Origin: Mesorhizobium sp. WSM3860
GTDB lineage: Bacteria; Pseudomonadota; Alphaproteobacteria; Rhizobiales; Rhizobiaceae
DNA length: 64,000 bases
Direction: 5' to 3'
Assembly: GCF_002294995.1 (NCBI RefSeq)
Contig: NZ_NSGF01000002.1
Span: 62,001-126,000, forward strand
The number at the start of each line of letters is the position of its first letter. Position 1 is the stretch's first letter. Below are positions 52,340 through 60,458 of the stretch, piece after piece. Under the pieces are notes generated by a model. It was not told where the DNA came from. It made no database searches and worked only from the letters and a program-made list of their open reading frames with translations. Made by a program: the position numbers and the translations under genes.

Positions 52340-53323
52340 TCAGGCGCGTGGCTTGACGTTGATCGTCTCCGGCACCGGGGTCAGCGGCCGGCGCTCGCCG
52401 AACCAGGAGATGAGATTGTCGACGCACAGATCCGCCATGGCCCGGCGGGTGTGGTCGGACGCAGATCCGATATGCGGCAGAAGGGAGGTGTTGGGCGCAT
52501 CGAGCAGCGCCTTGGGCACATTCGGTTCGTCGGCAAAAACATCGAGCCCGGCGGCAGCGATGGTGCCATTGGAGAGCGCTGCAGCCAGAGCCGCCTCATC
52601 CACCGTGCTGCCGCGGCCGATATTGACGAAGACGCCGTCCGGACCGAGCGCCGACAGGACCCCGGCGTTGATGGCTTTCTCCGTCGCGGCCCCGCCCGGC
52701 GCGATGCAAATCAGCGTATCCACCGCTTCGGCCAGGCCCTTCAGCGTCGCATGGTATTGGTAGGACAGGCCATCGACCTTGCGGCGGTTGTGATAGGCGA
52801 TCGGCAGGCCGAAGGCCTCGAGGCGACGGGCGACGGCAAGGCCGATACGGCCCATGCCGAAGACGCCGACACGGCGGCCGCGCAAGGTGAGCCGGCTCAG
52901 GCGATAGTCGCCCTTCTTCACCCAGTCGCCGTCGCGAAGCCATTTCTCGGCGGCGTACATTTCGCGCACCGTGTTGATCAACAGCCCGATGGTGGTGTCG
53001 GCAACCTCCTCGGTCAGCACATCGGGCGTGTTGGTGACCATAACGCCGCGGGTGGCCGCGTGACGAGCGTCGACGGAGTCATAGCCGACGCCGAAATTGG
53101 CGATGATTTCGAGATTGGGCAGCGCGTCGATCATGGCCGCGCTGATGCCGCCGAAGGAGGCGATGCCGCGCACGCTCTCGCGCATTTCGCCGCTGACGAG
53201 CGACGGATCGGCGCGCTCGATCCGCACGCGCTTGAACGCCTTGTCGATCCTGCCGATAGCGTGGTCGTTGAAATGGCCCGGCACCAGGATGGCGACCGGC
53301 GACTTCGCTTCTGTCTTTGTCAT
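52340..53323 (-). CDS. D-isomer-specific 2-hydroxyacid dehydrogenase
   Basis: 327 aa, resembling glyoxylate/hydroxypyruvate reductases. NAD(P) loop VGVFGMGRIGLAVARRLEAFG, followed by HNRRKVD, where Arg-Arg suggests NADPH preference. Catalytic residues: Arg in VNIGRGSTVDE, Glu in DVFADEPNVP and His in LLPHIGSASDHTRRAM. Its ATG overlaps the LacI stop by four bases. Probably the enzyme controlled by that regulator. Confidence 0.9.
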   Translation of the reverse strand: MTKTEAKSPVAILVPGHFNDHAIGRIDKAFKRVRIERADPSLVSGEMRESVRGIASFGGISAAMIDALPNLEIIANFGVGYDSVDARHAATRGVMVTNTPDVLTEEVADTTIGLLINTVREMYAAEKWLRDGDWVKKGDYRLSRLTLRGRRVGVFGMGRIGLAVARRLEAFGLPIAYHNRRKVDGLSYQYHATLKGLAEAVDTLICIAPGGAATEKAINAGVLSALGPDGVFVNIGRGSTVDEAALAAALSNGTIAAAGLDVFADEPNVPKALLDAPNTSLLPHIGSASDHTRRAMADLCVDNLISWFGERRPLTPVPETINVKPRA

Positions 53324-54402
53324 TGACGCTCCACCGGCTTGCCGGTGGACTGGCGCACGTGCAGCTCCGGCTTGATCAATTCCTGCGACGGCCGCACGGC
53401 CTGCCCGTTCAGCTTGTCGAGCAGCGCGCTCGCGGCGCGGCGGCCGACCTCGCGCTGGCCATTCCAGACCGTGGTCAATGCCGGCGTCGCTATCGCAGCC
53501 TCCTCCAGGTCGTCGTAACCAGTGACGGAGATATCGACGCCAGGCACCAGCCCGGCGCGCGCGATGCCATTCATCAGCCCGATGGCAACCAGATCATTCC
53601 AGCAGCAGGCGGCGGTCGGCTTGTCCTTCAGCGCCAAAAACTGTCCTGCAGCCTCGAAACCGGCCTGCTTGGTGCGCGGTCCAGGAATGCGCCAGGACGG
53701 CTTCACCTCCAACCCGGCCGCCTCCATGGCGTTGACATAGCCCTGGTAGCGGTCGCGGCCGGTGGAGGTCTGGTCCGTGCCGCCAATCATGGCGATGCGT
53801 TTGTGACCGAGCGAGATGAGATGGTTGGTCGCGAGCGCCGTGCCGTAGGCATCATCGCCGCGGAAGACCGGCACATCGGCGCCGGTGACGGTGCGCGCGA
53901 TCAGCACCGCCGGGAGGCCGTTTTCCTCGGCCATGATGATGTCCTCGGCCGGCGTGCCTATGGCCGGCGACATGATGACGCCGTCGGCGCCGAGTTGCAG
54001 CAGCGTGTCGATGAAGGTGCGCTGCTTCTCCAGCTGGTCATAATGATTGGACAGGATGAAGGTCTGGCGGCTGCGGTCGAGCTCGCTTTCGATCGAGCGC
54101 AGGATCTCGGCGAAGAACGGATTCATGATGTCATGCACGACGACGCCGACAATGCCCGAGCGCGAGGTGCGCAGCGAGGCCGCGCGACGGTTATAGATAT
54201 AGCCGATGGCGCGCGCGTGCTCCTTGATGCGCTCGCGCGTAGAGCCCGCCACCAGCGGGCTGTCGCGCAGCGCCAGCGACACCGTTGCCGTGGACACGCC
54301 GAGCGCATCCGCGATCGTCGAAAGCTTGATCTTCTGTGCCAGCCTTGGTCCCCCGGGGCCTTTAAACTGTTTAAATGGGCTTATGCCATCGATCGAGGGC
54401 AA
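53320..54402 (-). CDS. LacI-family transcriptional regulator
   Basis: Up to 360 aa. HTH KIKLSTIADALGVSTATVSLALRDSPLVAGSTRERIKEHARAIGYIYNRRAASLRTSRSG, then the periplasmic-binding-like domain (GVVVHDIMNPFFAEILRSIESELD; DGVIMSPAIGTPAEDI; VFRGDDAYGTALATNHLISLGHKRIAMIGG). The TTG at 54402 is one base after the transporter stop, but family members normally begin about where LAQKIKLST does. That codon is CTG (54342), with GGGGGA six bases upstream, so the real start may be there. It is second in an EamA transporter-LacI-dehydrogenase operon. Confidence 0.87.
   Translation of the reverse strand: MPSIDGISPFKQFKGPGGPRLAQKIKLSTIADALGVSTATVSLALRDSPLVAGSTRERIKEHARAIGYIYNRRAASLRTSRSGIVGVVVHDIMNPFFAEILRSIESELDRSRQTFILSNHYDQLEKQRTFIDTLLQLGADGVIMSPAIGTPAEDIIMAEENGLPAVLIARTVTGADVPVFRGDDAYGTALATNHLISLGHKRIAMIGGTDQTSTGRDRYQGYVNAMEAAGLEVKPSWRIPGPRTKQAGFEAAGQFLALKDKPTAACCWNDLVAIGLMNGIARAGLVPGVDISVTGYDDLEEAAIATPALTTVWNGQREVGRRAASALLDKLNGQAVRPSQELIKPELHVRQSTGKPVERQ
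54361..54375. promoter_or_regulatory. Perfect palindrome, candidate LacI-family operator
   Basis: TTTAAACTGTTTAAA, seven-base arms around one central base, unusually A/T rich for this genome. It lies 19 bp upstream of the CTG that would start the LacI protein at its HTH. The size and symmetry fit LacI-type operators. Autoregulation is inferred. Confidence 0.5.
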
Positions 54403-54403
54403 A

Positions 54404-55387
54404 TCAAAGTTTTTTTGCCAAGGTCTCGGCTTCCGTGTCCAAGGAAGCGGAATTGCGCAGGCGAAGGCTGTGCTCGCGGTGGATGATGTAGAGGCCGCTG
54501 CCGACGATGATGGCAGCGCCCAGCAGCGTCCAGCGATCGGGAAGCTGATGGAAGATCAGCCAGCCGGAGATGATCATCCATACCATCTGCGAATAAGGGT
54601 AAGGCGCGAGCGCCGTCGTCGTCGCCAGGCGATAGGCCTGGACCAGGAGCCAATGGCCGCCGGCGCCGAAGACGCCGAGCATCACTAGGATCACCCAGTG
54701 CCAGCCGTCCTGCGGCAGGGACAATGAGAAGGGCAGCATGGGCAGGAGCAGCACCGCCGGCGCAAGCGCCGAGAACAGGATCAGGCTCTCGGATGTCTCC
54801 GTCGACGACATGCGCCGGGTCATGATGACATAAAAAGAGTTCGACAGCATCGACCCAAGCGCGAAGAGATGGCCCATACCGAACACGCCGACGCCCGGCC
54901 GGGTGATGATGAGGACGCCGACGAAGCCGGTGAGGATCGCCAGCCAGCGCCGCCAGCCCGCCCATTCGCCGAGCAGCGGACCGGCCAATGCGGTGATCAC
55001 CATCGGGCCGAAGAAATAGATCGAGGTGGTCTCGGCGAGTTGCAATGTCCTGAGCGCCAGGATGTTGAACATGGTCGAGCCGAAAAGCAGGCATCCGCGC
55101 AGGATGTGCGCCGGCAGGTTGTTGGCGCGGAAGCGCGACGGCTCGCGCCAGCCGCGCAGGAAGACGCCGACCAGCAGGACATGCACGATGAAGCGGGCCC
55201 AGGCGACGATCAGCGCCGAGACGCCGGCGAGCACCAGATATTTGCTTGAGGTGTCGAGAAAGGTGAAGCAGACATAGACGCAGAGCATCAACAGCATCGC
55301 CGCGGGCGGCGTCGCGCTGTCGTCGTGATTTTTGGGAACGCTCAAAGTCGGGCCGGAGGAAAGGTAGACGCCATCCTTTTGCGGCAA
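54404..55387 (-). CDS. EamA/DMT family transporter
   Basis: About 327 aa, two EamA repeats, ten spans. First repeat: MLLMLCVYVCFTFLDTSSKYLVLAGVSALIVAWARFIVHVLLVG to ETTSIYFFGPMVITALAGPLLGEWAGWRRWLAILTGFVGVLIITRPG. The second repeat ends SGWLIFHQLPDRWTLLGAAIIVGSGLYIIHREHS. A TTG at 55387 gives the longest protein; no strong ribosome site is visible and the true start may be nearer MLLMLCVYV. Metabolite exporter or importer, substrate unknown. It leads into the LacI gene with one base between. Confidence 0.87.
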   Translation of the reverse strand: MPQKDGVYLSSGPTLSVPKNHDDSATPPAAMLLMLCVYVCFTFLDTSSKYLVLAGVSALIVAWARFIVHVLLVGVFLRGWREPSRFRANNLPAHILRGCLLFGSTMFNILALRTLQLAETTSIYFFGPMVITALAGPLLGEWAGWRRWLAILTGFVGVLIITRPGVGVFGMGHLFALGSMLSNSFYVIMTRRMSSTETSESLILFSALAPAVLLLPMLPFSLSLPQDGWHWVILVMLGVFGAGGHWLLVQAYRLATTTALAPYPYSQMVWMIISGWLIFHQLPDRWTLLGAAIIVGSGLYIIHREHSLRLRNSASLDTEAETLAKKL

Positions 55388-55483
55388 TCGCCGCCGGCCG
55401 GCAAGCCAAAAGCGACTGGCCCAACAAGGCGTGCCGACAGGCTCAGAGCGCTCTGCTTTGGCGATTAGCCAAAACGTTCCTGG

Positions 55484-55542
55484 TTCGTCATCCTGAGGCG
55501 GAGCAAGGAGCGAAGCGACGCGCGCAGACCCCAGGACGACGA
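55484..55542. repeat. Interspersed palindromic repeat (TTCGTCATCCTGAGG type)
   Basis: TTCGTCATCCTGAGGCGGAG, then CAAGGAGCGAAGCGACGC, ending CCCAGGACGACGAA: a hairpin with imperfect arms. This type is common in rhizobial genomes. It lies in the 242-bp gap between the EamA transporter and the DUF2000 gene; the rest of the gap shows nothing. Confidence 0.7.
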
Positions 55543-55629
55543 AGCTGGCAGGTCGCAGCCAATCTCAACCGGCGCGATGTCGTCCGGAGGAATGGTCAAT
55601 CAGCCACCAAGAGCATCCTTCCCGGAGGA

Positions 55630-56037
55630 TCAGGCGTGCATGCCGGCGCCCTTGGTAATCTTGTCGACCAGTTTCTTTTCGGCGCGCAGCGCGATGCCGA
55701 CGATCTTGGCGTCGTCCGGCGCGAATTCGGCGAAGACGGCGCGGTTGGCCGCGTCATGGCCGGTGGAGAACATCTCCTCGACATAGGCCGATGTCGTCAC
55801 GCCGCGCTCCAGCGCCCGGCGGTGGATCGCGGCAAGCGTCGGCCCGTCGGCCGACAGCACGATAACGGGCTGGATCGAGAGCGGATTGAAGAGATTGCCG
55901 GCGCGGTCGCGATAGGGCTCGCCGATGATTTGAGGGGATTGCGCGACGATGCCGCTGGTCAGGAAAGCGGTGACGTTGAGCTTCTGCCAGACGGCGAGGT
56001 CTCCCTTGAGCACGATTGCAAATTTCGTGTCGAACAC
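55630..56037 (-). CDS. DUF2000 family protein
   Basis: 135 aa. GTG at 56037 gives VFDTKFAIVLKGDLAVWQKLNVTAFLTSGIVAQSPQIIGEPYRD, the usual DUF2000 start, with GGAGAAAC upstream; a TTG one codon earlier is possible. The rest (PVIVLSADGPTLAAIHRRALERGVTTSAYVEEMFSTGHDAANRAVF) completes the domain, which has a peptidyl-tRNA-hydrolase-2-like fold. Function unknown. It is divergent from an AraC regulator with only 33 bp between starts, so it is probably that regulator's target. Confidence 0.87.
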   Translation of the reverse strand: MFDTKFAIVLKGDLAVWQKLNVTAFLTSGIVAQSPQIIGEPYRDRAGNLFNPLSIQPVIVLSADGPTLAAIHRRALERGVTTSAYVEEMFSTGHDAANRAVFAEFAPDDAKIVGIALRAEKKLVDKITKGAGMHA

Positions 56038-56070
56038 CAAAATGTTTCTCCGAGAAGTGGATCAGGGACG

Positions 56071-56922
56071 ATGGCGCACGATCTAGGCAATGAGGCGCTG
56101 GGAGGTCTTGAACGTTCGTGCGCTGAGGACGACCGGATCGTTTCAGCGCCCGGCGTCACCGGCATCGAGCGCATCGAGGCGCGTTTCCACGGCAATGCCT
56201 TCGACCTGCACCGCCACGACACCTACGCCATCGGCGTGACGCTCGACGGCGTGCAGCGGTTCCACTATCGCGGCGCGCTTCGGCACAGCCTGCCCGGCCA
56301 GGTGATCGTTCTGCATCCCGACGAACTGCATGACGGCGGCGCCGGCACCGAGGACGGCTTGCGCTATAGGATTCTCTATCTGGAGCCGTCGCTGCTGCTC
56401 GATTGCCTCCAGGGTTCGCCGCTCCCTTTCGTTAAGGATGCTGTGGTGAGCGACCCTCAGTTGCGCGGCACGCTGCTGTCGGCGCTAATACCGCTCACCG
56501 AGGAGCTCGACGACCTGTTCGTGGCGGATTTCATCGCGCAGCTGGCGCAGCAATTGAAACGCCATGCCGGACAGCCGGCAAAACCCGCGGGAAAGATGGC
56601 GTGGCGGGCTGCAGCGCTGGCCCGCGACTATCTCGAAGAAAACGCCGAACGGCCGGTGCGCTCCGACGAGCTGGAAGCGATCACCGGCCTCGACCGCTAC
56701 GCGCTGTCGCGCCATTTCCGCGCGACCTATTCGACAAGCCCGCATCGCTTCCTGTTGATGCGCCGGCTGCAGCGGGCGCGGCGCATGATCGAAGCGGGAG
56801 AGCCGCTCGCCGAAACGGCTGTTGCGGCCGGCTTCAGCGACCAGAGCCATTTCAACCGGCATTTCAAGAAGGCGTTCGGGCTGACGCCGGGACGCTGGGC
56901 GACGTTGGTGCGCGACGCCTAG
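56071..56922 (+). CDS. AraC-family regulator with cupin-like sensor
   Basis: 283 aa. The N-terminal AraC ligand domain has IERIEARFHGNAFDLHRHDTYAIGVTLDGVQRFHYRGALRHSLPGQVIVLHPDELHDGGAG. The double HTH is at the C-terminus: RPVRSDELEAITGLDRYALSRHFRATYSTSPHRFLLMRRLQRARRMIEAGEPLAETAVAAGFSDQSHFNRHFKKAFGLTPGRW. ATG at 56071. Head-to-head with the DUF2000 gene, an arrangement that usually means direct control. Confidence 0.9.
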   Translation: MAHDLGNEALGGLERSCAEDDRIVSAPGVTGIERIEARFHGNAFDLHRHDTYAIGVTLDGVQRFHYRGALRHSLPGQVIVLHPDELHDGGAGTEDGLRYRILYLEPSLLLDCLQGSPLPFVKDAVVSDPQLRGTLLSALIPLTEELDDLFVADFIAQLAQQLKRHAGQPAKPAGKMAWRAAALARDYLEENAERPVRSDELEAITGLDRYALSRHFRATYSTSPHRFLLMRRLQRARRMIEAGEPLAETAVAAGFSDQSHFNRHFKKAFGLTPGRWATLVRDA

Positions 56923-57025
56923 CGTCGTCGCGAAACCGCGAGGCGTCCGGTGATGGCGTTCAGGCGCGACGCGCAGAGTCGTCGCCCTTTCCGGTAAGCC
57001 GCCTATGCTTGGTCCGCGCGGTTGC

Positions 57026-57225
57026 GCGACGATGCTGCGCATCGCGCGTCTGTCGCCAACGTCTCGCGGTTAAGCGACGATGCTGCGCATCGCGCTTGCA
57101 ATACTAAACCGGTGCGTGGAGCGACAACGCTGCGCGTCGCGCTTGCAATACTAAGCCGGTGCGTGGAGCGACGACGCTGCGCGTCGCGCTTGGGTTGAGC
57201 GATAACGCTGCGCGTCACGCTTCGT
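57026..57225. repeat. Tandem array of a palindromic 47-bp unit
   Basis: Five copies of GCGAC(G/A)A(T/C)GCTGCGC(A/G)TCGCGC-like cores begin at 57026, 57074, 57121, 57168 and 57199 (steps 48, 47, 47, 31). Two spacers share CTTGCAATACTAARCCGGTGCGTGG. Each core contains the stem GACGC-TGC-GCGTC. The last copy runs into the 3' end of the MarR gene. It fills most of the 292-bp gap between the AraC and MarR genes. Confidence 0.85.
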
Positions 57226-57688
57226 CCAGCTCGGCGTCGTCGTCGATGAGGATCAGTTCCTCGTTCGACAGGTTGGCCTCGATGCGGACGAGCAGCTTGA
57301 ACAGCGCCTTCTGGTCCTTCTTGTCGAGACCCCTCAGCGCCTGCTTCTCGGTCTTCTTGACCGATTTCTCGATGGCGCGGATGGTTTCGCGGCCGGTGTC
57401 GGTAAGGAAGATATGGGCCTGGCGGGCATCGGCGTTGGAGGCGCGCTTTTCGAGAAAACCCTGCGCCTGCAGCCTGTTGATGGTCTTTGTGATTGTCGGC
57501 GGACGTACACCTAGCTTGCCGGCGAGATTGCCGGGTGTCTGGCCGTCTTCGCGGTCGAGCGCCAGCATGATCTGGTCCTGGCCGGCGTAGAAGCCATGTG
57601 CCAGAAGCCGCGCAGCAAGCGCCGTTCGCGCCAGCCGCGCCGCCGAATGCAGCCGGCCCATAGTCGCTGTCCTGTCCGCCTTGGCCAT
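57215..57688 (-). CDS. MarR-family transcriptional regulator
   Basis: 157 aa. Winged helix: DQIMLALDREDGQTPGNLAGKLGVRPPTITKTINRLQAQGFLEKRASNADARQAHIFLTDTG. Dimerisation helices at both ends; acidic C-terminus (EELILIDDDAELDEA). ATG at 57688 has AGGGA at the right spacing, better than the ATG at 57694. The effector and targets are not evident, and the nearest upstream gene (COG0523 GTPase) is divergent, 359 bp away. Confidence 0.88.
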   Translation of the reverse strand: MAKADRTATMGRLHSAARLARTALAARLLAHGFYAGQDQIMLALDREDGQTPGNLAGKLGVRPPTITKTINRLQAQGFLEKRASNADARQAHIFLTDTGRETIRAIEKSVKKTEKQALRGLDKKDQKALFKLLVRIEANLSNEELILIDDDAELDEA

Positions 57689-58047
57689 GGTCATTCCCTC
57701 TTCGGCCGACCGGCGCGGGCAGCATAGAGGCTGTCCGGCGGCTGGCAAATGACGATTTAAAGAGTCCGGCCTGCAAAACACTTTGCCGGCAAGCATTGCG
57801 GTGCCCGCGCAGGTGATGCCAGATGTTTATTTCAGTTAGATGACAAACGACTTTTGGCCCGCCGAGATTCACAGCGGCACACCCGCGAGGGCTCTGATTC
57901 CGGTACGGCTGCCTTGCTATTCTAATCCACTGCGCCTGCCCCGATCGGGACCGGCTGGCCCATCGGTTTGGCGCGTGCAAAAGCGCGGCTCACACCCTAT
58001 ATGAGGCCGACAAATCCTTCGAGGCACAGATTTTTTCGAGGCAGGCC
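57689..58047. promoter_or_regulatory. Divergent control region, MarR / COG0523 GTPase
   Basis: 359 bp without a gene. CTATAT at 57997-58002 resembles a rhizobial -10 element toward the GTPase; the hexamer 17 bases upstream (CGTGCA) is a poor -35. No Zur-type A/T-rich palindrome was seen, although such GTPases are often zinc-controlled. Confidence 0.35.
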
Positions 58048-59109
58048 ATGAGCGATGCACAGACGCAGATCCCCGTAACCGTTCTCACCGGCTATCTCGG
58101 CGCCGGCAAGACGACGCTGCTCAACCGCATCTTGTCGGAGAACCACGGCAAGCGTTACGCGGTCATCGTCAACGAGTTCGGCGAGATCGGCATCGACAAC
58201 GACCTGATCGTCGAATCCGACGAGGAAATCTACGAGATGAACAATGGCTGCGTGTGCTGCACGGTGCGCGGCGACCTGATCCGCGTCGTTGAGGGCCTGA
58301 TGCGGCGGCCCGGCCGTTTCGATGCCATCGTCGTCGAGACCACCGGCCTCGCCGACCCGGTGCCGGTGGCACAGACCTTCTTCATGGATGACGACGTCCG
58401 CTCCAAAACCAAGCTCGACGCGGTGGTGGCGCTGGTTGACGCCAAGCACTTGCCGCTGCGCCTGAAGGATTCGAATGAGGCCGAGGACCAGATCGCCTTT
58501 GCAGATGTGGTGGTGCTGAACAAGACCGATCTCGTCACCCCCGAAGAGCTCGAAAAAGTCGAGGCGACGATCCGCGCCATCAACCCGGCGGCCAGGATCC
58601 ATCGCACCCAGCGCGCCGGCGTGGCGCTCGGCGAAGTGCTCGACCGCGGCGCCTTCGACCTGTCGCGGGCGCTGGAGAACGATCCGCATTTCCTCGAGGC
58701 CCACGACCACGATCACGACCATGAATGCGGCCCGGATTGCGATCACGACCACCACCATCATCACGACGGGCACGATCACCATCATCACGACCATCCTTCC
58801 GACATCCACGATGTCACGGTGAAGTCGGTATCGCTGCGCGGCGGCGAGATGGATCCGAAGAAGTTCTTCCCCTGGATCGAGAAGGTGACCCAGATGGAAG
58901 GGCCGAACATCCTCAGGCTAAAGGGTATCATCGCGCTGAAGGGCGACGAGGACCGCTATGTCCTGCAAGGCGTGCACATGATCCTCGAAGGCGATCACCA
59001 GCGCGCCTGGAAGGATGGCGAGAAGCATGAAAGCCGGCTGGTCTTCATCGGCCGCGATCTCGACGAGGAGCGGCTCAGGAAGAGCTTCGAGGCCTGCCAG
59101 GCGGCTTGA
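58048..59109 (+). CDS. COG0523 (CobW-family) metal-chaperone GTPase
   Basis: 353 aa. G1 loop LTGYLGAGKTTLL (about 13-25), metal site GCVCC (C68, C70, C71), VVETTGLADP and the guanine-specific NKTD. A histidine/aspartate-rich loop at about 219-250 (HDHDHDHECGPDCDHDHHHH) should bind zinc or a similar metal. The C-terminal CobW domain ends RLVFIGRDLDEERLRKSF. Probably delivers zinc to client enzymes under limitation. A WD40 protein gene follows on the same strand. Confidence 0.92.
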   Translation: MSDAQTQIPVTVLTGYLGAGKTTLLNRILSENHGKRYAVIVNEFGEIGIDNDLIVESDEEIYEMNNGCVCCTVRGDLIRVVEGLMRRPGRFDAIVVETTGLADPVPVAQTFFMDDDVRSKTKLDAVVALVDAKHLPLRLKDSNEAEDQIAFADVVVLNKTDLVTPEELEKVEATIRAINPAARIHRTQRAGVALGEVLDRGAFDLSRALENDPHFLEAHDHDHDHECGPDCDHDHHHHHDGHDHHHHDHPSDIHDVTVKSVSLRGGEMDPKKFFPWIEKVTQMEGPNILRLKGIIALKGDEDRYVLQGVHMILEGDHQRAWKDGEKHESRLVFIGRDLDEERLRKSFEACQAA

Positions 59110-59146
59110 TTTCCGGACTTTCAGGCGCTAGCGCTGCCCCTTCTTT

Positions 59147-59290
59147 CCTTCTCCCCTTGTGGGAGAAGGTGGCCGAGCGAAGCTCGGTCGGATAAGGGTG
59201 TTCCAGCTTGGCGATGACGGCACTCCGTGAACACCCCTCAACCGTCTTGGCGCTACGCGCCAATCCACCTTCTCCCACAAGGGGAGAAGG
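59147..59290. repeat. Paired inverted-repeat element between the GTPase and WD40 genes
   Basis: Perfect 26-bp arms at 59147-59172 and 59265-59290, each also self-complementary (CTTCTCCC-CTTGT-GGGAGAAG), around a 92-bp centre that contains further inverted pairs (GGGTGTTC / GAACACCC). No gene inside. The element is within a probable operon. Confidence 0.88.
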
Positions 59291-59341
59291 GGGAGTCACA
59301 CCTAGCCGCGCCGGCTTAGTGAAATCGAATGGACCGTCCCC

Positions 59342-60316
59342 ATGCCCACAGTCGCCCCGCTTGATCTCGATGGCCATTGCGTCGCCGCCGTTTTCCTCAA
59401 CGACGTGCCGCATTTCGCGCTTGCCGATGGCGCGATCCACCGGCTCGACAATGGGCACAAGACCGTACAGGCGAATGACGGGCTGCTCGCCGCCTTCCAT
59501 GATACGGCGAATGACCGGCTGATCACCGGCGGCGAAGACGGCAAGGTGTTTGCCGTCAAGACCGGCGGCGAGGCGAGCGAACTTGCCAGTGCCGGCAGAA
59601 AATGGATCACCAGCGTTGCGGCAGGCCCTCAGGGCGCGGTCGCCTACGCCTCGGGCAAGACGGCGTTCGTCCGTTTTGCCGATGGCAAGATCAAGGAATT
59701 CGCCCATCCGCGCTCGGTGGAAGGGCTCGCCTTCTCACCCAAGGGCATGCGTTTCGGCGTCGCCCGCTACAACGGCGCGACGCTGCATTTCCCGGCGGCG
59801 GAGGGCAAGCCGGTCGAGCTCGAATGGGCCGGCGCTCACACCGGGATTACCTTCTCGCCGGACGGCGCTTTCCTGATCACCACCATGCAGGAGAACGCGC
59901 TGCATGGCTGGAAGCTGGCCGACGGCAAGCACATGCGCATGAGCGGCTATCCAGGCAAGGTGAAAAGCCTGTCCTGGAGCGTGAAGGGCAAATGGCTGGC
60001 GAGCTCCGGCGCGCCGGCGGCGATCGTGTGGCCGTTCGCGAGCAAGGACGGGCCGATGGGCAAGGCGCCGCTGGAGCTCGGAACGCGCGGCAATACCATG
60101 GTGACCTGCGTCGCCTGCCATCCCAGCCAGGAGGTCACGGCGATCGGCTATGAGGACGGCATGGTGATCGCGGCCCGCTTCGCCGACGCCAAGGAAGTGC
60201 TGCTGCGCCGTCCCGGCAACGGCGCCATCACCTCGATGATGTGGGACAAGGAAGAGCGCCGCATCGTCTTCGGCAGCGCCGCCGGCGATTGCGGCGTGAT
60301 CGACATCACTGCGTAA
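59342..60316 (+). CDS. WD40-repeat beta-propeller protein
   Basis: 324 aa. Blade-like repeats: LLAAFHDTANDRLITGGEDGKVFAVKTGGE, VEGLAFSPKGMRFGVARYNGATLHFPAAEGK, TGITFSPDGAFLITTMQENALHGWKLADGK, VKSLSWSVKGKWLASSGAPAAIVWPFASK and VTAIGYEDGMVIAARFADAK. No signal peptide, so cytoplasmic. Such a protein is found beside the COG0523 GTPase in many rhizobia, which suggests joint work in metal delivery; this pairing is from memory and not proven here. Confidence 0.88.
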   Translation: MPTVAPLDLDGHCVAAVFLNDVPHFALADGAIHRLDNGHKTVQANDGLLAAFHDTANDRLITGGEDGKVFAVKTGGEASELASAGRKWITSVAAGPQGAVAYASGKTAFVRFADGKIKEFAHPRSVEGLAFSPKGMRFGVARYNGATLHFPAAEGKPVELEWAGAHTGITFSPDGAFLITTMQENALHGWKLADGKHMRMSGYPGKVKSLSWSVKGKWLASSGAPAAIVWPFASKDGPMGKAPLELGTRGNTMVTCVACHPSQEVTAIGYEDGMVIAARFADAKEVLLRRPGNGAITSMMWDKEERRIVFGSAAGDCGVIDITA

Positions 60317-60369
60317 GGGAGCAGGGGAATAGGCAGCTTTCCTGCCCTACTCCCCTACTCCCTACTCCC
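60317..60369. repeat. Short C/T-rich direct repeats with hairpin
   Basis: A stretch with AGGCAG-CTTT-CCTGCC pairing and three copies of CTACTCCC, in the gap between the WD40 and aminotransferase genes. It is similar in style to 23081-23120. There is no clear terminator tail. Confidence 0.5.
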
Positions 60370-60458
60370 GACTGCCTGAGCCAACGCCCGCCCCCTGCAC
60401 GGCCAATTGCAGTTTTGCCGACCGGTTGGCAGAGTGCCGCGCCAGAAAGAGGGGCTTC

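Noticed and set aside
57026..57225. Possible CRISPR array
   Set aside because: The spacers are partly identical to one another and there are only five units; no cas genes lie nearby.
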